Below are positions 7,652 through 15,741 of a stretch of DNA of 64,000 nucleotides, one piece after another. Made by a program: the position numbers and the translations under genes. Under the pieces are notes generated by a model that was not told where the DNA came from, ran no database searches, and saw nothing but the letters and a program-made list of their open reading frames with translations. The stretch covers positions 297,974-361,973 of the forward strand of contig NZ_BSTL01000010.1 of NCBI RefSeq assembly GCF_030269485.1, read 5' to 3'. Each line of letters opens with the position of its first letter. The first letter of the stretch is position 1. This DNA is from Actinoplanes sp. NBRC 103695. GTDB taxonomy: Bacteria > Actinomycetota > Actinomycetes > Mycobacteriales > Micromonosporaceae.

Positions 7652-8590
7652 GTGATCAACAGCGCTGATGCCGTGGGGCTAGCCGCCGGCTACCTGCTCG
7701 ACCTGACTTTCGGTGACCCGCGGCGGTGGCATCCGGTGGCCGGATTCGGGACGGCGGCCGGTGCCCTCGAGCGACGCCTCTACCGGCCCCGCCGGCGGAA
7801 CGGGGCCGTCTTCACGGCCGTCGCCGTCGGGGCGCCGGTCGTCGCGGGGGCCGGCCTCGCCCACCTGACCCGGGCGCGGCCGATCGCCCGCGCCGTCATC
7901 GTGGCCGCGGCCACCTGGACCGTGCTCGGCGGCCGGACGCTGCGCACCGAGGCGCGGACCATGGCGGGACACCTGGAGCGCGACGACCTGGCCGCGGCGC
8001 GTGGGCGGCTCGGTCATCTCTGCGGGCGTGACCCGTCCGCGCTGGACGAGCGGGAACTGGCCCGGGCCACCGTCGAGTCGGTGGCCGAGAACACGTCCGA
8101 CGCGGTGGTCGCGCCGCTGTTCTGGGGCGGCGTGGCGGGTCTGCCGGGGCTGCTCGGCTACCGGGCGGCCAACACGCTGGACGCGATGGTCGGGCACCGG
8201 TCCGCGCGGTACGCCCGGTTCGGCACCGCCTCGGCGCGGCTGGACGATGTGCTCAACCTGATCCCGTCCCGGGTGACCGGCCTGTTCACCGTGGCGGTCG
8301 CGAAGGACCGGCGGGAGGCGATGCGGGTCTGGCGGCGGGACCGCAACGATCACCCGTCGCCCAACGCGGGGCAGTGCGAGGCGGCCATGGCGGGTGCGCT
8401 GGGCGTGCGGCTGGGCGGGCGGAATGTGTACTTCGGGCGCAGTGAGGTGCGGCCGTTCCTGGGCGACGGGCCCAAGCCGTCGGCGGCCGACGCCCGGCGC
8501 GCGGCGCGGATCTCCGGAATCGTGGGAGCGGGCGCGCTGCTGCTGGCGGCGGGGCTGCGGCTAGCGTTCAGGGGTGCGCGAAGCAGGTAA
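7652..8590 (+). CDS. cobD: Adenosylcobinamide-phosphate synthase CobD/CbiB
   Basis: A 312-residue integral membrane protein of the CobD/CbiB family, which attaches aminopropanol (or its phosphate) to adenosylcobyrate. Family motifs are present: DLTFGDPRRWHPVAGFG at about residues 17-33, ARATVESVAENTSDAVVAPLFW, ANTLDAMVGHRSARYARFG and HPSPNAGQCEAAMAG. Several hydrophobic segments are visible. It starts at GTG and its 3' end overlaps cobQ by 17 bases, forming a cobD-cobQ-kinase unit. I see no B12-riboswitch box in the 60 bases upstream. Confidence 0.93.
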   Translation: MINSADAVGLAAGYLLDLTFGDPRRWHPVAGFGTAAGALERRLYRPRRRNGAVFTAVAVGAPVVAGAGLAHLTRARPIARAVIVAAATWTVLGGRTLRTEARTMAGHLERDDLAAARGRLGHLCGRDPSALDERELARATVESVAENTSDAVVAPLFWGGVAGLPGLLGYRAANTLDAMVGHRSARYARFGTASARLDDVLNLIPSRVTGLFTVAVAKDRREAMRVWRRDRNDHPSPNAGQCEAAMAGALGVRLGGRNVYFGRSEVRPFLGDGPKPSAADARRAARISGIVGAGALLLAAGLRLAFRGARSR

Positions 8591-10112
8591 GGGGCTCCTG
8601 GTGACGGGGACCACCTCGGACGCCGGTAAGAGCGTGCTCACCGCCGGGATCTGCCGGTGGCTGCGGCGGCGCGGGGTCCGGGTGGCGCCGTTCAAGGCGC
8701 AGAACATGTCGAACAACTCGGTGGTGGTGGCCGGGCCGGACGGCCGGGGCGGGGAGATCGGCCGGGCCCAGGCCATGCAGGCCGCCGCCTGCGGGGTCGC
8801 GCCGGATCTGCGCTTCAACCCGGTGCTGCTCAAGCCGGGCAGCGACCGCTCCAGTCAGGTGGTCCTCCTCGGTGAGGCGGTCGACACGGTCACCGCGGGC
8901 AACTACCGCTCGATCAAGCCGCGGCTCGCCGAGACCGCGTACGCCGCGCTGGCCGATCTTCGCGCCGAGTACGACGCGGTGATCTGCGAGGGTGCCGGCA
9001 GCCCGGCCGAGATCAACCTGCGGGACGGCGACTTCGTCAACATGGGCCTGGCCACCGCCGCCGACCTCCCGGCGATCGTGGTCGGCGACATCGACCGCGG
9101 CGGGGTGTTCGCCGCCCTGCACGGGACGATCGCCCTGCTCAGCGACGCCGATCAGGCCCGGATCGCCGGCTTCGTGATCAATAAGTTCCGCGGCAGCCGG
9201 GAGATCCTCCAGCCCGGCCTGGACATGATCACCAAGGTGACGGGACGGCCGGTGCTCGGCGTCCTGCCCTGGTCGCCGGGCATCTGGCTCGACGGCGAGG
9301 ACTCCCTGGCGTACGTGGGTGTCCTCGGCCGCCCCGGCCCGCCGCACGGCACCGACTGGCTGCGCGTCGCCGTGATCCGGCTGCCCCGCATCTCCAACGC
9401 CACCGACGCCGAGGCCCTCGCGGCCGAACCGGGTGTCCGGGTGCGGCTCACCACCGAACCGGCCGATCTCCTCGACGCCGACCTGGTGGTGCTGCCCGGT
9501 TCCAAGGCGACCGTCGACGACCTGGCCTGGCTGCGCGAGACCGGTCTGGCCGCGGCCATCGAGCAGCACGCCGGGCGGGGCGGGCCGGTCCTGGGCATCT
9601 GCGGTGGCTTCCAGATGCTCGGCCGGGCCATCCACGACGACGTCGAGTCACGCCGCGGCACGGTGCCGGGCCTGGGCCTGCTCCCGGTCGAGGTCACGTT
9701 CGGCAAGATCAAGACCGTTCAGACCTCGATGGGGTACGCCCTGGGCGCGCCCGTCGCCGGCTACGAGATCCATCACGGGTACGTGTCCAGCGCCGACGCC
9801 CCGGAACCACTGCTGACCTACGCCGACGGGCGTCCCGAAGGCGCCGTGGCGGCCACCGTGAGCGGCACCCACTGGCACGGCGCGTTCGAGTCCGACGAGT
9901 TCCGCCGCCGCTTCCTCGTCACGGCCGCGCGGCAGGCGGGGCGAGCCGGATGGAAACCGGCGCCGGGCACGAGCTTCACCTCCGTACGCGAAAAGGGTCT
10001 TGATCTGCTTGCCGACCTGGTCGAGGAGCACCTGGACACGGCGGCGCTGTGGCGGCTGATCTCGGACGGCGCACCCGCCGGACTGCCGGTGCTGCCGCCG
10101 GGAGCGCCGTGA
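8574..10112 (+). CDS. cobQ: Cobyric acid synthase CobQ
   Basis: 512 residues. The N-terminal domain is a dethiobiotin-synthetase-like ATPase (TGTTSDAGKSVLTAG at residues about 11-25; KAQNMSNNSVV). The C-terminal domain is a type 1 glutamine amidotransferase with its nucleophile in GICGGFQML near residue 345 and a histidine in THWHGAFE. It amidates carboxylates b, d, e and g of adenosylcobyrinate a,c-diamide. Both active sites look intact, unlike the CobB in this window. It starts at GTG inside the end of cobD, and its stop overlaps the next gene as GTGA. Confidence 0.95.
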   Translation: MREAGKGLLVTGTTSDAGKSVLTAGICRWLRRRGVRVAPFKAQNMSNNSVVVAGPDGRGGEIGRAQAMQAAACGVAPDLRFNPVLLKPGSDRSSQVVLLGEAVDTVTAGNYRSIKPRLAETAYAALADLRAEYDAVICEGAGSPAEINLRDGDFVNMGLATAADLPAIVVGDIDRGGVFAALHGTIALLSDADQARIAGFVINKFRGSREILQPGLDMITKVTGRPVLGVLPWSPGIWLDGEDSLAYVGVLGRPGPPHGTDWLRVAVIRLPRISNATDAEALAAEPGVRVRLTTEPADLLDADLVVLPGSKATVDDLAWLRETGLAAAIEQHAGRGGPVLGICGGFQMLGRAIHDDVESRRGTVPGLGLLPVEVTFGKIKTVQTSMGYALGAPVAGYEIHHGYVSSADAPEPLLTYADGRPEGAVAATVSGTHWHGAFESDEFRRRFLVTAARQAGRAGWKPAPGTSFTSVREKGLDLLADLVEEHLDTAALWRLISDGAPAGLPVLPPGAP

Positions 10113-10729
10113 CCGCCGAACGCTTCGCCGACCTGGCCGCCGCCGTCCGCGTCACGCACCCGCGCCTGGGCGACACCCGGCTGGTCGCGGTGGACGGGCC
10201 GAGCGGGGCGGGCAAGACCTGGTTCGCCGACCGGCTGGCCCGGGCCGCCGGCGCGCCCGTGGTGCACACCGACGACCTCCTGGACGGCTGGGACGACCAG
10301 TTCACGTTCTGGCACCGGCTGGAGGAATCAGTGTTATCCCCGATGCGCCGGAGGACCACTGCCGCATACCGTCGCTACGACTGGCGCCGCGGGCGCTTCG
10401 GCGACGAGGTCGTCCGGGTGGACCCTCCGGACGTGCTCATCGTCGAGGGCGTGTCGTCGGCGCGGGAGATGATCCGGCCCGAGCTGAGCCTGAGCGTGTT
10501 CGTCAGCGCGCCCCTCGAGCTCCGCGTGGGCAGGGTCATGGAGCGCGACCAAGGGCGCGACGGGGGACATGACGTTGCGTTTGCGGCGTACCTTGAGCGC
10601 TGGCGGCGGGCCGAGGCCCGGCACTTCACCGCCGACGGCACGGCCACGCACGCCGACCTGCTGGTGGACGGCGCGGCGACCGGCGACGACGGCCGGTACG
10701 AACGGCTCTGGCGGAGTTCGCCGGGGTAG
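10109..10729 (+). CDS. Uridine kinase-like P-loop NTPase
   Basis: This 206-residue protein has Walker A GPSGAGKTW near residue 29 and VVHTDDLLDGWDDQF, as in the uridine/phosphoribulokinase-like superfamily, with LIVEGVSSAREMI as the Walker B region. The GTG start lies in a GTGA overlap with cobQ and follows GGAG, so it is translated with the cobalamin genes. Its position at first suggests a cobinamide-kinase-like role. The fold, however, is that of nucleoside kinases, not CobU/CobP, so the link may be only positional. Confidence 0.75.
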   Translation: MTAERFADLAAAVRVTHPRLGDTRLVAVDGPSGAGKTWFADRLARAAGAPVVHTDDLLDGWDDQFTFWHRLEESVLSPMRRRTTAAYRRYDWRRGRFGDEVVRVDPPDVLIVEGVSSAREMIRPELSLSVFVSAPLELRVGRVMERDQGRDGGHDVAFAAYLERWRRAEARHFTADGTATHADLLVDGAATGDDGRYERLWRSSPG

Positions 10730-10774
10730 GTGACGATCAGCCGTGCAGACGGCGCGAGGAAGCGGGTGGGGACG

Positions 10775-11845
10775 ATGACGACCGAGGACGAAACCCGGCC
10801 GGCACGACGCCGGATCACGCTCACCGGGATCAGCTCGCGTGCCTGGGAGCACCCGGCCGACCGCGGCGCCCTGACGGCGCTGCGCGAGCTGCGCGGATTC
10901 GACGACGTGGTGAAGGCGTTCTTCGGCATGTGGAACGAGCGGGCCTTCCGGCTCGCCTTCCTGGCCAACGCGATCCGGGTGGACCACCGCCAGTACCCGG
11001 CGATCTACCAGCGCTTCACCGAGGCCGCCACCACGCTCGACGTGGCCGAGCTGCCCCAGCTCTACGTGTCGCAGGACCCGATGATCAACGGTCAGGCGAT
11101 CGGCATCGACAAGCCGTTCATCGTGATCACCACGGGCGCGGTGGATAAGCTCGACGACGAGGAGATGCGCGCCCTGCTCGGGCACGAGATCGGGCACGTG
11201 CGCAGCGGCCACGCCGTCTACAAGACGATCATGATGATCCTGACCAAGTGGGCGGCGAACCTCGCCTGGCTGCCGGTCGGGGCGATCGCGCTGCGGGCCA
11301 TCATCGCGGCGATGTTCGAGTGGTGGCGCAAGGCCGAGCTGTCCGCCGACCGCGCGGGCCTGCTCGCCGGCCAGGACCCGGCCGCCTCGATCCGCCTGCT
11401 GATGAAGCTGGCCGGCGGCGGCGACCTGTCGCAGATCGACACCACCGCCTTCCTCGAGCAGGCAGCCGAGTACGAGAGCGGCGGCGACCTGCGCGACAGC
11501 GTCCTCAAGCTGGGCATGACGATCTACTCCAGCCACCCGGTCCCGGTCGCCCGGGCGGCGGCGCTGCGCAAGTGGGTCGACTCGGGGGAGTACGGCGCCA
11601 TCCTCGGCGGCGAGTACCCGCGGCGCGACGGCGACGGCAACGCCTCGGTCAGCGACGACGTCAAGGCCGCAGCGAACTCGTACCGGGAAACCTTCAACGA
11701 GTCGCAGGACCCGCTGGTCGGGCTGCTGCGCAAGGTGGGCGACGGCGCCGCCGACCTGGCCGGATCGGCCGCCCGCAGCGCCCGCACCTGGGGACAGCGG
11801 CCCGGCGAGCAAGAGGGGAACACGCCGCCGGCCGACCCGGCATAG
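10775..11845 (+). CDS. M48 family zinc metallopeptidase
   Basis: A 356-residue peptidase with the zinc-binding motif LLGHEIGHVRSGH at about residues 131-143 (HExxH) and a downstream glutamate in WRKAELSADRAG. The hydrophobic stretch after HEIGH (LAWLPVGAIALRAIIAAMF) may be a membrane hairpin. M48 peptidases degrade or process membrane and misfolded proteins. Translation is set at ATG 10775 behind GGTGGGG. It is followed after nine bases by the M20 dipeptidase gene in the same direction, so the two are probably cotranscribed. Confidence 0.88.
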   Translation: MTTEDETRPARRRITLTGISSRAWEHPADRGALTALRELRGFDDVVKAFFGMWNERAFRLAFLANAIRVDHRQYPAIYQRFTEAATTLDVAELPQLYVSQDPMINGQAIGIDKPFIVITTGAVDKLDDEEMRALLGHEIGHVRSGHAVYKTIMMILTKWAANLAWLPVGAIALRAIIAAMFEWWRKAELSADRAGLLAGQDPAASIRLLMKLAGGGDLSQIDTTAFLEQAAEYESGGDLRDSVLKLGMTIYSSHPVPVARAAALRKWVDSGEYGAILGGEYPRRDGDGNASVSDDVKAAANSYRETFNESQDPLVGLLRKVGDGAADLAGSAARSARTWGQRPGEQEGNTPPADPA

Positions 11846-11854
11846 AGTCGCCGC

Positions 11855-13207
11855 ATGACCCTTTCCGACGACGATCTGCGCGCGGCGATCGCGCGCGAGA
11901 TGCCCGGCGTCCGCGCCGATCTGGAACGCCTCGTTCGTATCCCGAGCGTGGCGTTCCCCGGCTTCGACCACTCGCACGTGCAGCGCTCGGCCGAGGCGGT
12001 GGCCGAGCTGCTGCGCGGCTGCGGCCTCGAGACGCGGATCGTCCAGGAGGACGGTGGCCAGCCCGCGGTGATCGGCAGCCGGCCCGCGCCGCCCGGAGCG
12101 CCGACCGTCCTGCTGTACGCGCACCACGACGTCCAGCCGGCCGGTGACCCCGCACTGTGGACCGGCGAGCCGTTCGAGCCCTCGGAGCGGGACGGGCGGC
12201 TCTACGGGCGAGGCGCGGCCGACGACAAGGCCGGCGTCATGGCACACGTGGCCGCGCTGCGCGCCTTCGGTGACGACCTGCCGGTGGGCGTGGTGGTGTT
12301 CGCCGAGGGCGAGGAGGAGTACGGCTCCGACTCGCTCGACGCGATCCTCCGGAAATACCGCGACCAGTTGCGTTCCGACGTGATGGTGATCGCCGACTCC
12401 GGCAACTGGGACATCGGCGTACCCGCCCTGACCACCTCGCTGCGCGGGCTCGTCAGCGCCTTCGTCGAGGTCAAGGTGCTGCGCAGCGCGGTGCACAGCG
12501 GCATGTTCGGCGGCGCCGTGCCGGACGCGCTGACCGTGCTCGCCCGGCTCATCGCCACCCTGCACGACGAGGCCGGCGAGGTCGCGGTCGACGGGTTGGT
12601 GGGCCGCGAGGGTGCCACCGTCGACTATCCCCTCGACCGGTTCCGCGCCGAGGCCGGGATCCTCGACGGCGTCCAGCTCATCGGCAACGGCACGATCACC
12701 GACCGGATCTGGACCAAGCCGGCCATCGCGGTGCTCGGCATCGACTCGCCCGGCGCGCAGGAAGCGGCCAACGCGCTGCAGCCCGCCGCCCGGGCCAAGC
12801 TCAGCGTGCGCCTGGCGCCGGGCGACGACCCCTCTTCGGCGTACGCGGCGCTCAAGGCCCACCTGGAGAAGCACGCCCCGTGGGGCGCCAAGGTCGAGGT
12901 CGAGCTGGAGAACGTCGGCGACCCGTGCGTGATCGACGCGACCGGCCCGGTGTACGACGCGGCCCGAGCCGCCTTCCGCGACGCCTGGGACGGCACCGCG
13001 CCCGTCGACATGGGCGTCGGCGGGTCGATCCCGTTCATCGCCACCTTCCGCGAGCTGTTCCCCGAGGCGTCGATCCTGGTCACCGGCGTCGAGGATCCGC
13101 ACTCGAACGCGCACGGGCCCGGCGAGAGCCTGCATCTCGGCGAGTTCCAGCGGGTCTGCCTGGCCGAGGCTCTCCTGCTGCGCAACGTTTCGCAGCTCGG
13201 CTCCTGA
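11855..13207 (+). CDS. M20 family dipeptidase/deacylase
   Basis: 450 residues with the M20 di-zinc hallmarks: LLYAHHDVQPAG near residue 90, GRGAADDKAG with the bridging aspartate, and the catalytic and ligand glutamates in AEGEEEYGS near residue 152, plus a C-terminal HGPGESLHLGEF. A lid/dimerisation domain separates the two catalytic halves. Substrates of this family are dipeptides or N-acyl amino acids. A strong stem-loop terminator follows the gene at 13218. Confidence 0.92.
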   Translation: MTLSDDDLRAAIAREMPGVRADLERLVRIPSVAFPGFDHSHVQRSAEAVAELLRGCGLETRIVQEDGGQPAVIGSRPAPPGAPTVLLYAHHDVQPAGDPALWTGEPFEPSERDGRLYGRGAADDKAGVMAHVAALRAFGDDLPVGVVVFAEGEEEYGSDSLDAILRKYRDQLRSDVMVIADSGNWDIGVPALTTSLRGLVSAFVEVKVLRSAVHSGMFGGAVPDALTVLARLIATLHDEAGEVAVDGLVGREGATVDYPLDRFRAEAGILDGVQLIGNGTITDRIWTKPAIAVLGIDSPGAQEAANALQPAARAKLSVRLAPGDDPSSAYAALKAHLEKHAPWGAKVEVELENVGDPCVIDATGPVYDAARAAFRDAWDGTAPVDMGVGGSIPFIATFRELFPEASILVTGVEDPHSNAHGPGESLHLGEFQRVCLAEALLLRNVSQLGS

Positions 13208-13217
13208 CCGCTCTTCT

Positions 13218-13251
13218 ACGCCCCCGTTCCGGCCTTCCGGGACGGGGGCGT
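13218..13251 (+). terminator. Intrinsic terminator after the M20 dipeptidase gene
   Basis: A 15-bp stem (13218-13232 with 13237-13251, one G-U pair) closes a CCTT loop and is followed by a pyrimidine-rich CACTCTTCTCTCC tract. It begins 10 bases after the dipeptidase stop. Confidence 0.85.
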
Positions 13252-13320
13252 CACTCTTCTCTCCCTCTGTACCCGGATGGGTGATCCGGGCTTGCTCGGG
13301 TGATCAATGCGGGACTAAGA

Positions 13321-13338
13321 TTCGAACATGCGTTCGAA
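13321..13338. promoter_or_regulatory. LexA (SOS) box overlapping a start codon
   Basis: TTCGAAC-ATGC-GTTCGAA is a perfect inverted repeat that matches the actinobacterial LexA operator TCGAAC-N4-GTTCGA. The four central bases include the ATG of the downstream 68-residue gene, so LexA bound here would block both transcription and access to the start. This predicts induction by DNA damage. Confidence 0.8.
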
Positions 13339-13534
13339 CGAATTGATCACCCGCCTCCGCTCCGCCGTCAGCGCCCTGGTGGATGTGGACATCTCCGGGT
13401 GGGACGACACCGCGCTCAACGACCACCTGGCCGAGCTGTCCACGGCCCTCTGTGAGGTCGACGCCGAGCTCAGCCGGGTGGCCGACGCCATCCGGGCGCG
13501 CGGCTTCCGGGTGGTCGAGCCGATAGCGGCCTGA
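13328..13534 (+). CDS. Short SOS-box protein, likely remnant of a DUF222/13E12-type gene
   Basis: The 68-residue protein reads LITRLRSAVSALVDVDIS, GWDDTALNDHLAELSTAL, CEVDAELSRVADAIRARGF. This resembles the extreme N-terminus of DUF222/HNH (13E12-family) endonucleases. In mycobacteria those are known to carry LexA boxes at or near their starts, and the perfect LexA box here includes the ATG. The rest of a DUF222-HNH protein (about 350 residues) is missing; the frame stops at 13534 and tandem repeats follow. It may be a truncated gene or a small SOS-induced protein in its own right. GGCACC and GGTGCC at 13538 and 13552 form a small hairpin after the stop. Confidence 0.55.
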   Translation: MRSNELITRLRSAVSALVDVDISGWDDTALNDHLAELSTALCEVDAELSRVADAIRARGFRVVEPIAA

Positions 13535-13629
13535 CCCGGCACCGATGAGTTGGTGCCGCCGCCTGCTCGCGCCCTGTTCGTCCGTCCGGGCCCTGGTTTG
13601 GAGCTCTCCGGCCTCCACTCCTTTCTTCC

Positions 13630-13692
13630 CGACTCGTCCGATTCCCTTCCCGACTCGTCCGACCTTCCTCTCGACTCGTCCGACCGTGAGGA
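13630..13692. repeat. Three 21-bp tandem repeats
   Basis: CGACTCGTCCGA recurs at 13630, 13651 and 13672 with exactly 21-bp spacing; the filler bases vary. It lies in the 518-base gap between the SOS-box gene and the DNA ligase gene, where I see no other gene. Confidence 0.8.
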
Positions 13693-13695
13693 TTC

Positions 13696-13758
13696 GCACC
13701 GCCGATAGCCCGCACCGCCGATAGCCTGCACCGCCGATAGCCTGCACCGCCGATAGTC
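13696..13758. repeat. Four 16-bp tandem repeats
   Basis: GCACCGCCGATAGCC recurs at 13696, 13712, 13728 and 13744 with 16-bp spacing and only one or two variable bases. Together with the 21-bp array just upstream it fills much of the gap before the ligase gene. The unit contains no inverted repeat, so it is unlike CRISPR or a protein-binding palindrome. Confidence 0.85.
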
Positions 13759-14052
13759 GCCCGGCTGTTGTCCCCGGCCGGGTTCGCGGGGCCGCGTGTC
13801 CCCGCGGCTCCCACCCCATGGGTGGCCGGTTCGTACACCTGCCCACGAACGGACCGGCCACCCGCCCCAACAGCTCCCGGGCCGTTTGTCCTTTCCGGCC
13901 CGGGTGACCCGGATCGTCCGGGCCTTCGATCCGGGCCGAACGCGGGCCGGGCTCGGCCACTCAACGGGGGAGTGCGCCGGGGCCGGTCCGCCGTGTCCAT
14001 CGGTTCCGCTCGCACCAGGGAAAATGTCGTAGGCAGCTGCCAGGATGAGCTC
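13759..14052. other. Untranslated stretch before the DNA ligase gene
   Basis: The remaining 294 bases of the gap carry an open frame that continues into the ligase, but its translation is low-complexity and unlike any ligase N-terminus. The promoter of the ligase gene presumably lies here. No clear -10/-35 pair stands out. Confidence 0.4.
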
Positions 14053-15597
14053 GTGCTTTTCGTTGATGTCGCCGCCACTTCGGCGGCTGTTGCTGCCACC
14101 TCGGGGCGCAAGGCGAAGGTTGAGTTGCTCGCCGACGCTCTGCGGCGGCTCGAGCCGGAGGAGCTGGCGGCCGGGTCGGCCTATCTGGCGGGGGAGTTGC
14201 GGCAGCGGCAGACCGGGGTCGGCTATGCGAGCCTGCGCGACCGGCCGGCGCCGGCCGAGGTCGCCACGCTGACCGTTGCGGTGGTTGATGCGGCCATCGC
14301 GGAGATCTCGGTGGTTGCCGGGGCCGGGTCGCAGGCCCGGCGGCGGGACCTGCTGGGGGCGTTGTTCGCGGCCGCGACCGGGGAGGAGCAGCGGCTGCTG
14401 GTCGGGCTCTTCGGTGGGGAACTGCGACAGGGTGCGCAGGCCGGGTTGCTGGCCGATGCGATCGCCAAGGCCGCCGAGGTGCCGCTCACCGCCGTACGCA
14501 GAGCATTGCTCCTGTCGGGCGACCTCAAGCAGGTGGCCGTGGCGGCGTTGACCGGGGGCGCGGCGGCGCTCGGCGGGTTCAGCCTGCGGGTCGGGACGCC
14601 GCTGACGCCGATGCTGGCACAGAGCGCGCCCGATGTGTCGGCTGCCCTGCTCGCCACCGGAGCCCCGGCGACCGTGGACGTGAAGCTCGACGGCATCCGC
14701 ATCCAGGTGCACCGTTCCGGCGACGACGTGTCGGTGTTCACCCGGAGCCTCGACGACATCACCGCGCGGCTGCCCGACGTGGTGGCGGCGGCGCGCGCGT
14801 TGCCGGTGCGCGAGGTCGTGCTCGACGGCGAGGCGATGGCCTTGGATGCGAGCGGGCGGCCGCGGCCGTTCCAGGAGACGTCCAGCCGGGCAGCCACCCG
14901 TGGAGCGCGTGCCGGGAAGGCGGCCGGGCCCGCCGCGGGGCCGGCGTTGACGCCGTGGTTCTTCGACCTCCTGCACCTCGACGGCACCGACCTGCTCGAC
15001 GAGCCCGGACGGGTGCGGTGGGCGGCGCTGACCGAGGCGGTGCCCGGCGAGTTGATCGTGGGGCGGCGCACGGTCGAGACCGAGGAGCAGGCGGCGGAGG
15101 CGTTCGCCGCGGCGCTGGCCGCCGGTCAGGAGGGCGTGGTCGTCAAGGCGCAGGAGGCGCCGTACGACGTGGGGCGGCGCGGATCCGCCTGGGTCAAGGT
15201 CAAACCGCGGCACACCCTCGACCTGGTGGTGCTGGCCGTCGAGTGGGGACACGGGCGGCGCAAGGGGTGGCTGTCCAACCTGCACCTCGGCGCGCGCGAC
15301 CCGCGGACAGGCGGGTTCGTGATGCTGGGCAAGACGTTCAAGGGGCTGACCGACGAGTTGCTGCGCTGGCAGACGCAGCGTTTCCAGGAGCTCTCCACCG
15401 GCGACGACGGGTGGGTCGTCACGGTCCGGCCCGAGCAGGTGGTGGAGATCGCCTTCGACGGGGTGCAGACGTCGCCGCGCTATCCGGGCGGGGTGGCGTT
15501 GCGGTTCGCGCGGGTGCTGCGTTATCGCGACGACAAGAAGGCGGAGGAGGCCGACACGATCGACATGGTCAAGGCGATCGGGATCCCGCCGGCCTGA
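14053..15597 (+). CDS. ligB: ATP-dependent DNA ligase (actinobacterial LigB type)
   Basis: 514 residues. An N-terminal DNA-binding domain (to about residue 200) is followed by the nucleotidyltransferase motif I VDVKLDGIRIQVH near residue 213, whose lysine is adenylated. Motif III-like VLDGEAMAL, motif IV VVVKAQEAPY and motif V SAWVKVKPRH come next, and then an OB-fold. The GTG at 14053 is chosen because AGGA lies seven bases upstream and the product then begins LFVDVAATSAAVAATS, as in relatives of about 510 residues. It is an accessory repair ligase; the essential NAD-dependent LigA is elsewhere. Confidence 0.9.
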   Translation: MLFVDVAATSAAVAATSGRKAKVELLADALRRLEPEELAAGSAYLAGELRQRQTGVGYASLRDRPAPAEVATLTVAVVDAAIAEISVVAGAGSQARRRDLLGALFAAATGEEQRLLVGLFGGELRQGAQAGLLADAIAKAAEVPLTAVRRALLLSGDLKQVAVAALTGGAAALGGFSLRVGTPLTPMLAQSAPDVSAALLATGAPATVDVKLDGIRIQVHRSGDDVSVFTRSLDDITARLPDVVAAARALPVREVVLDGEAMALDASGRPRPFQETSSRAATRGARAGKAAGPAAGPALTPWFFDLLHLDGTDLLDEPGRVRWAALTEAVPGELIVGRRTVETEEQAAEAFAAALAAGQEGVVVKAQEAPYDVGRRGSAWVKVKPRHTLDLVVLAVEWGHGRRKGWLSNLHLGARDPRTGGFVMLGKTFKGLTDELLRWQTQRFQELSTGDDGWVVTVRPEQVVEIAFDGVQTSPRYPGGVALRFARVLRYRDDKKAEEADTIDMVKAIGIPPA

Positions 15598-15599
15598 CT

Positions 15600-15650
15600 T
15601 TCCGCGCCGACCTCGCTTCCGCGCCGACCTCGCTTCCGCGCCGACCTCGC
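15600..15650. repeat. Three 17-bp tandem repeats after the ligase gene
   Basis: TTCCGCGCCGACCTCGC occurs three times head-to-tail (15600, 15617, 15634) and a partial fourth copy starts at 15651. It begins three bases after the ligase stop codon, in the convergent gap of 144 bases. Confidence 0.9.
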
Positions 15651-15741
15651 TTCCGCCCTGGGCGACTTCCACGCCGGCCCGGTTCGCGCGGGCCTGGTTT
15701 CCGTGCCGGCCCGCTTTGTCCCGGGCCGGGCCTTCGCTCGT

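Noticed and set aside
8561..9712. Reverse frames opposite cobQ
   Set aside because: Antisense shadows; cobQ has both domains with active-site residues on the forward strand.
10334..13135. Open reverse-strand frame of over 900 codons opposite the M48 and M20 peptidase genes
   Set aside because: It is the usual antisense shadow of GC-rich codons; the translation is Arg/Gly/Asp/His/Val-rich without any domain, while the forward frames carry complete peptidase motifs.
13696..13758. 16-bp units considered as CRISPR or iteron-type origin repeats
   Set aside because: No spacers, no AT-rich unwinding region and no replication gene nearby.
13304..15672. Reverse frame of 785 codons opposite the DNA ligase gene and its upstream repeats
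   Set aside because: It crosses tandem repeats and the SOS box and has no domain; the forward strand encodes the ligase motifs.
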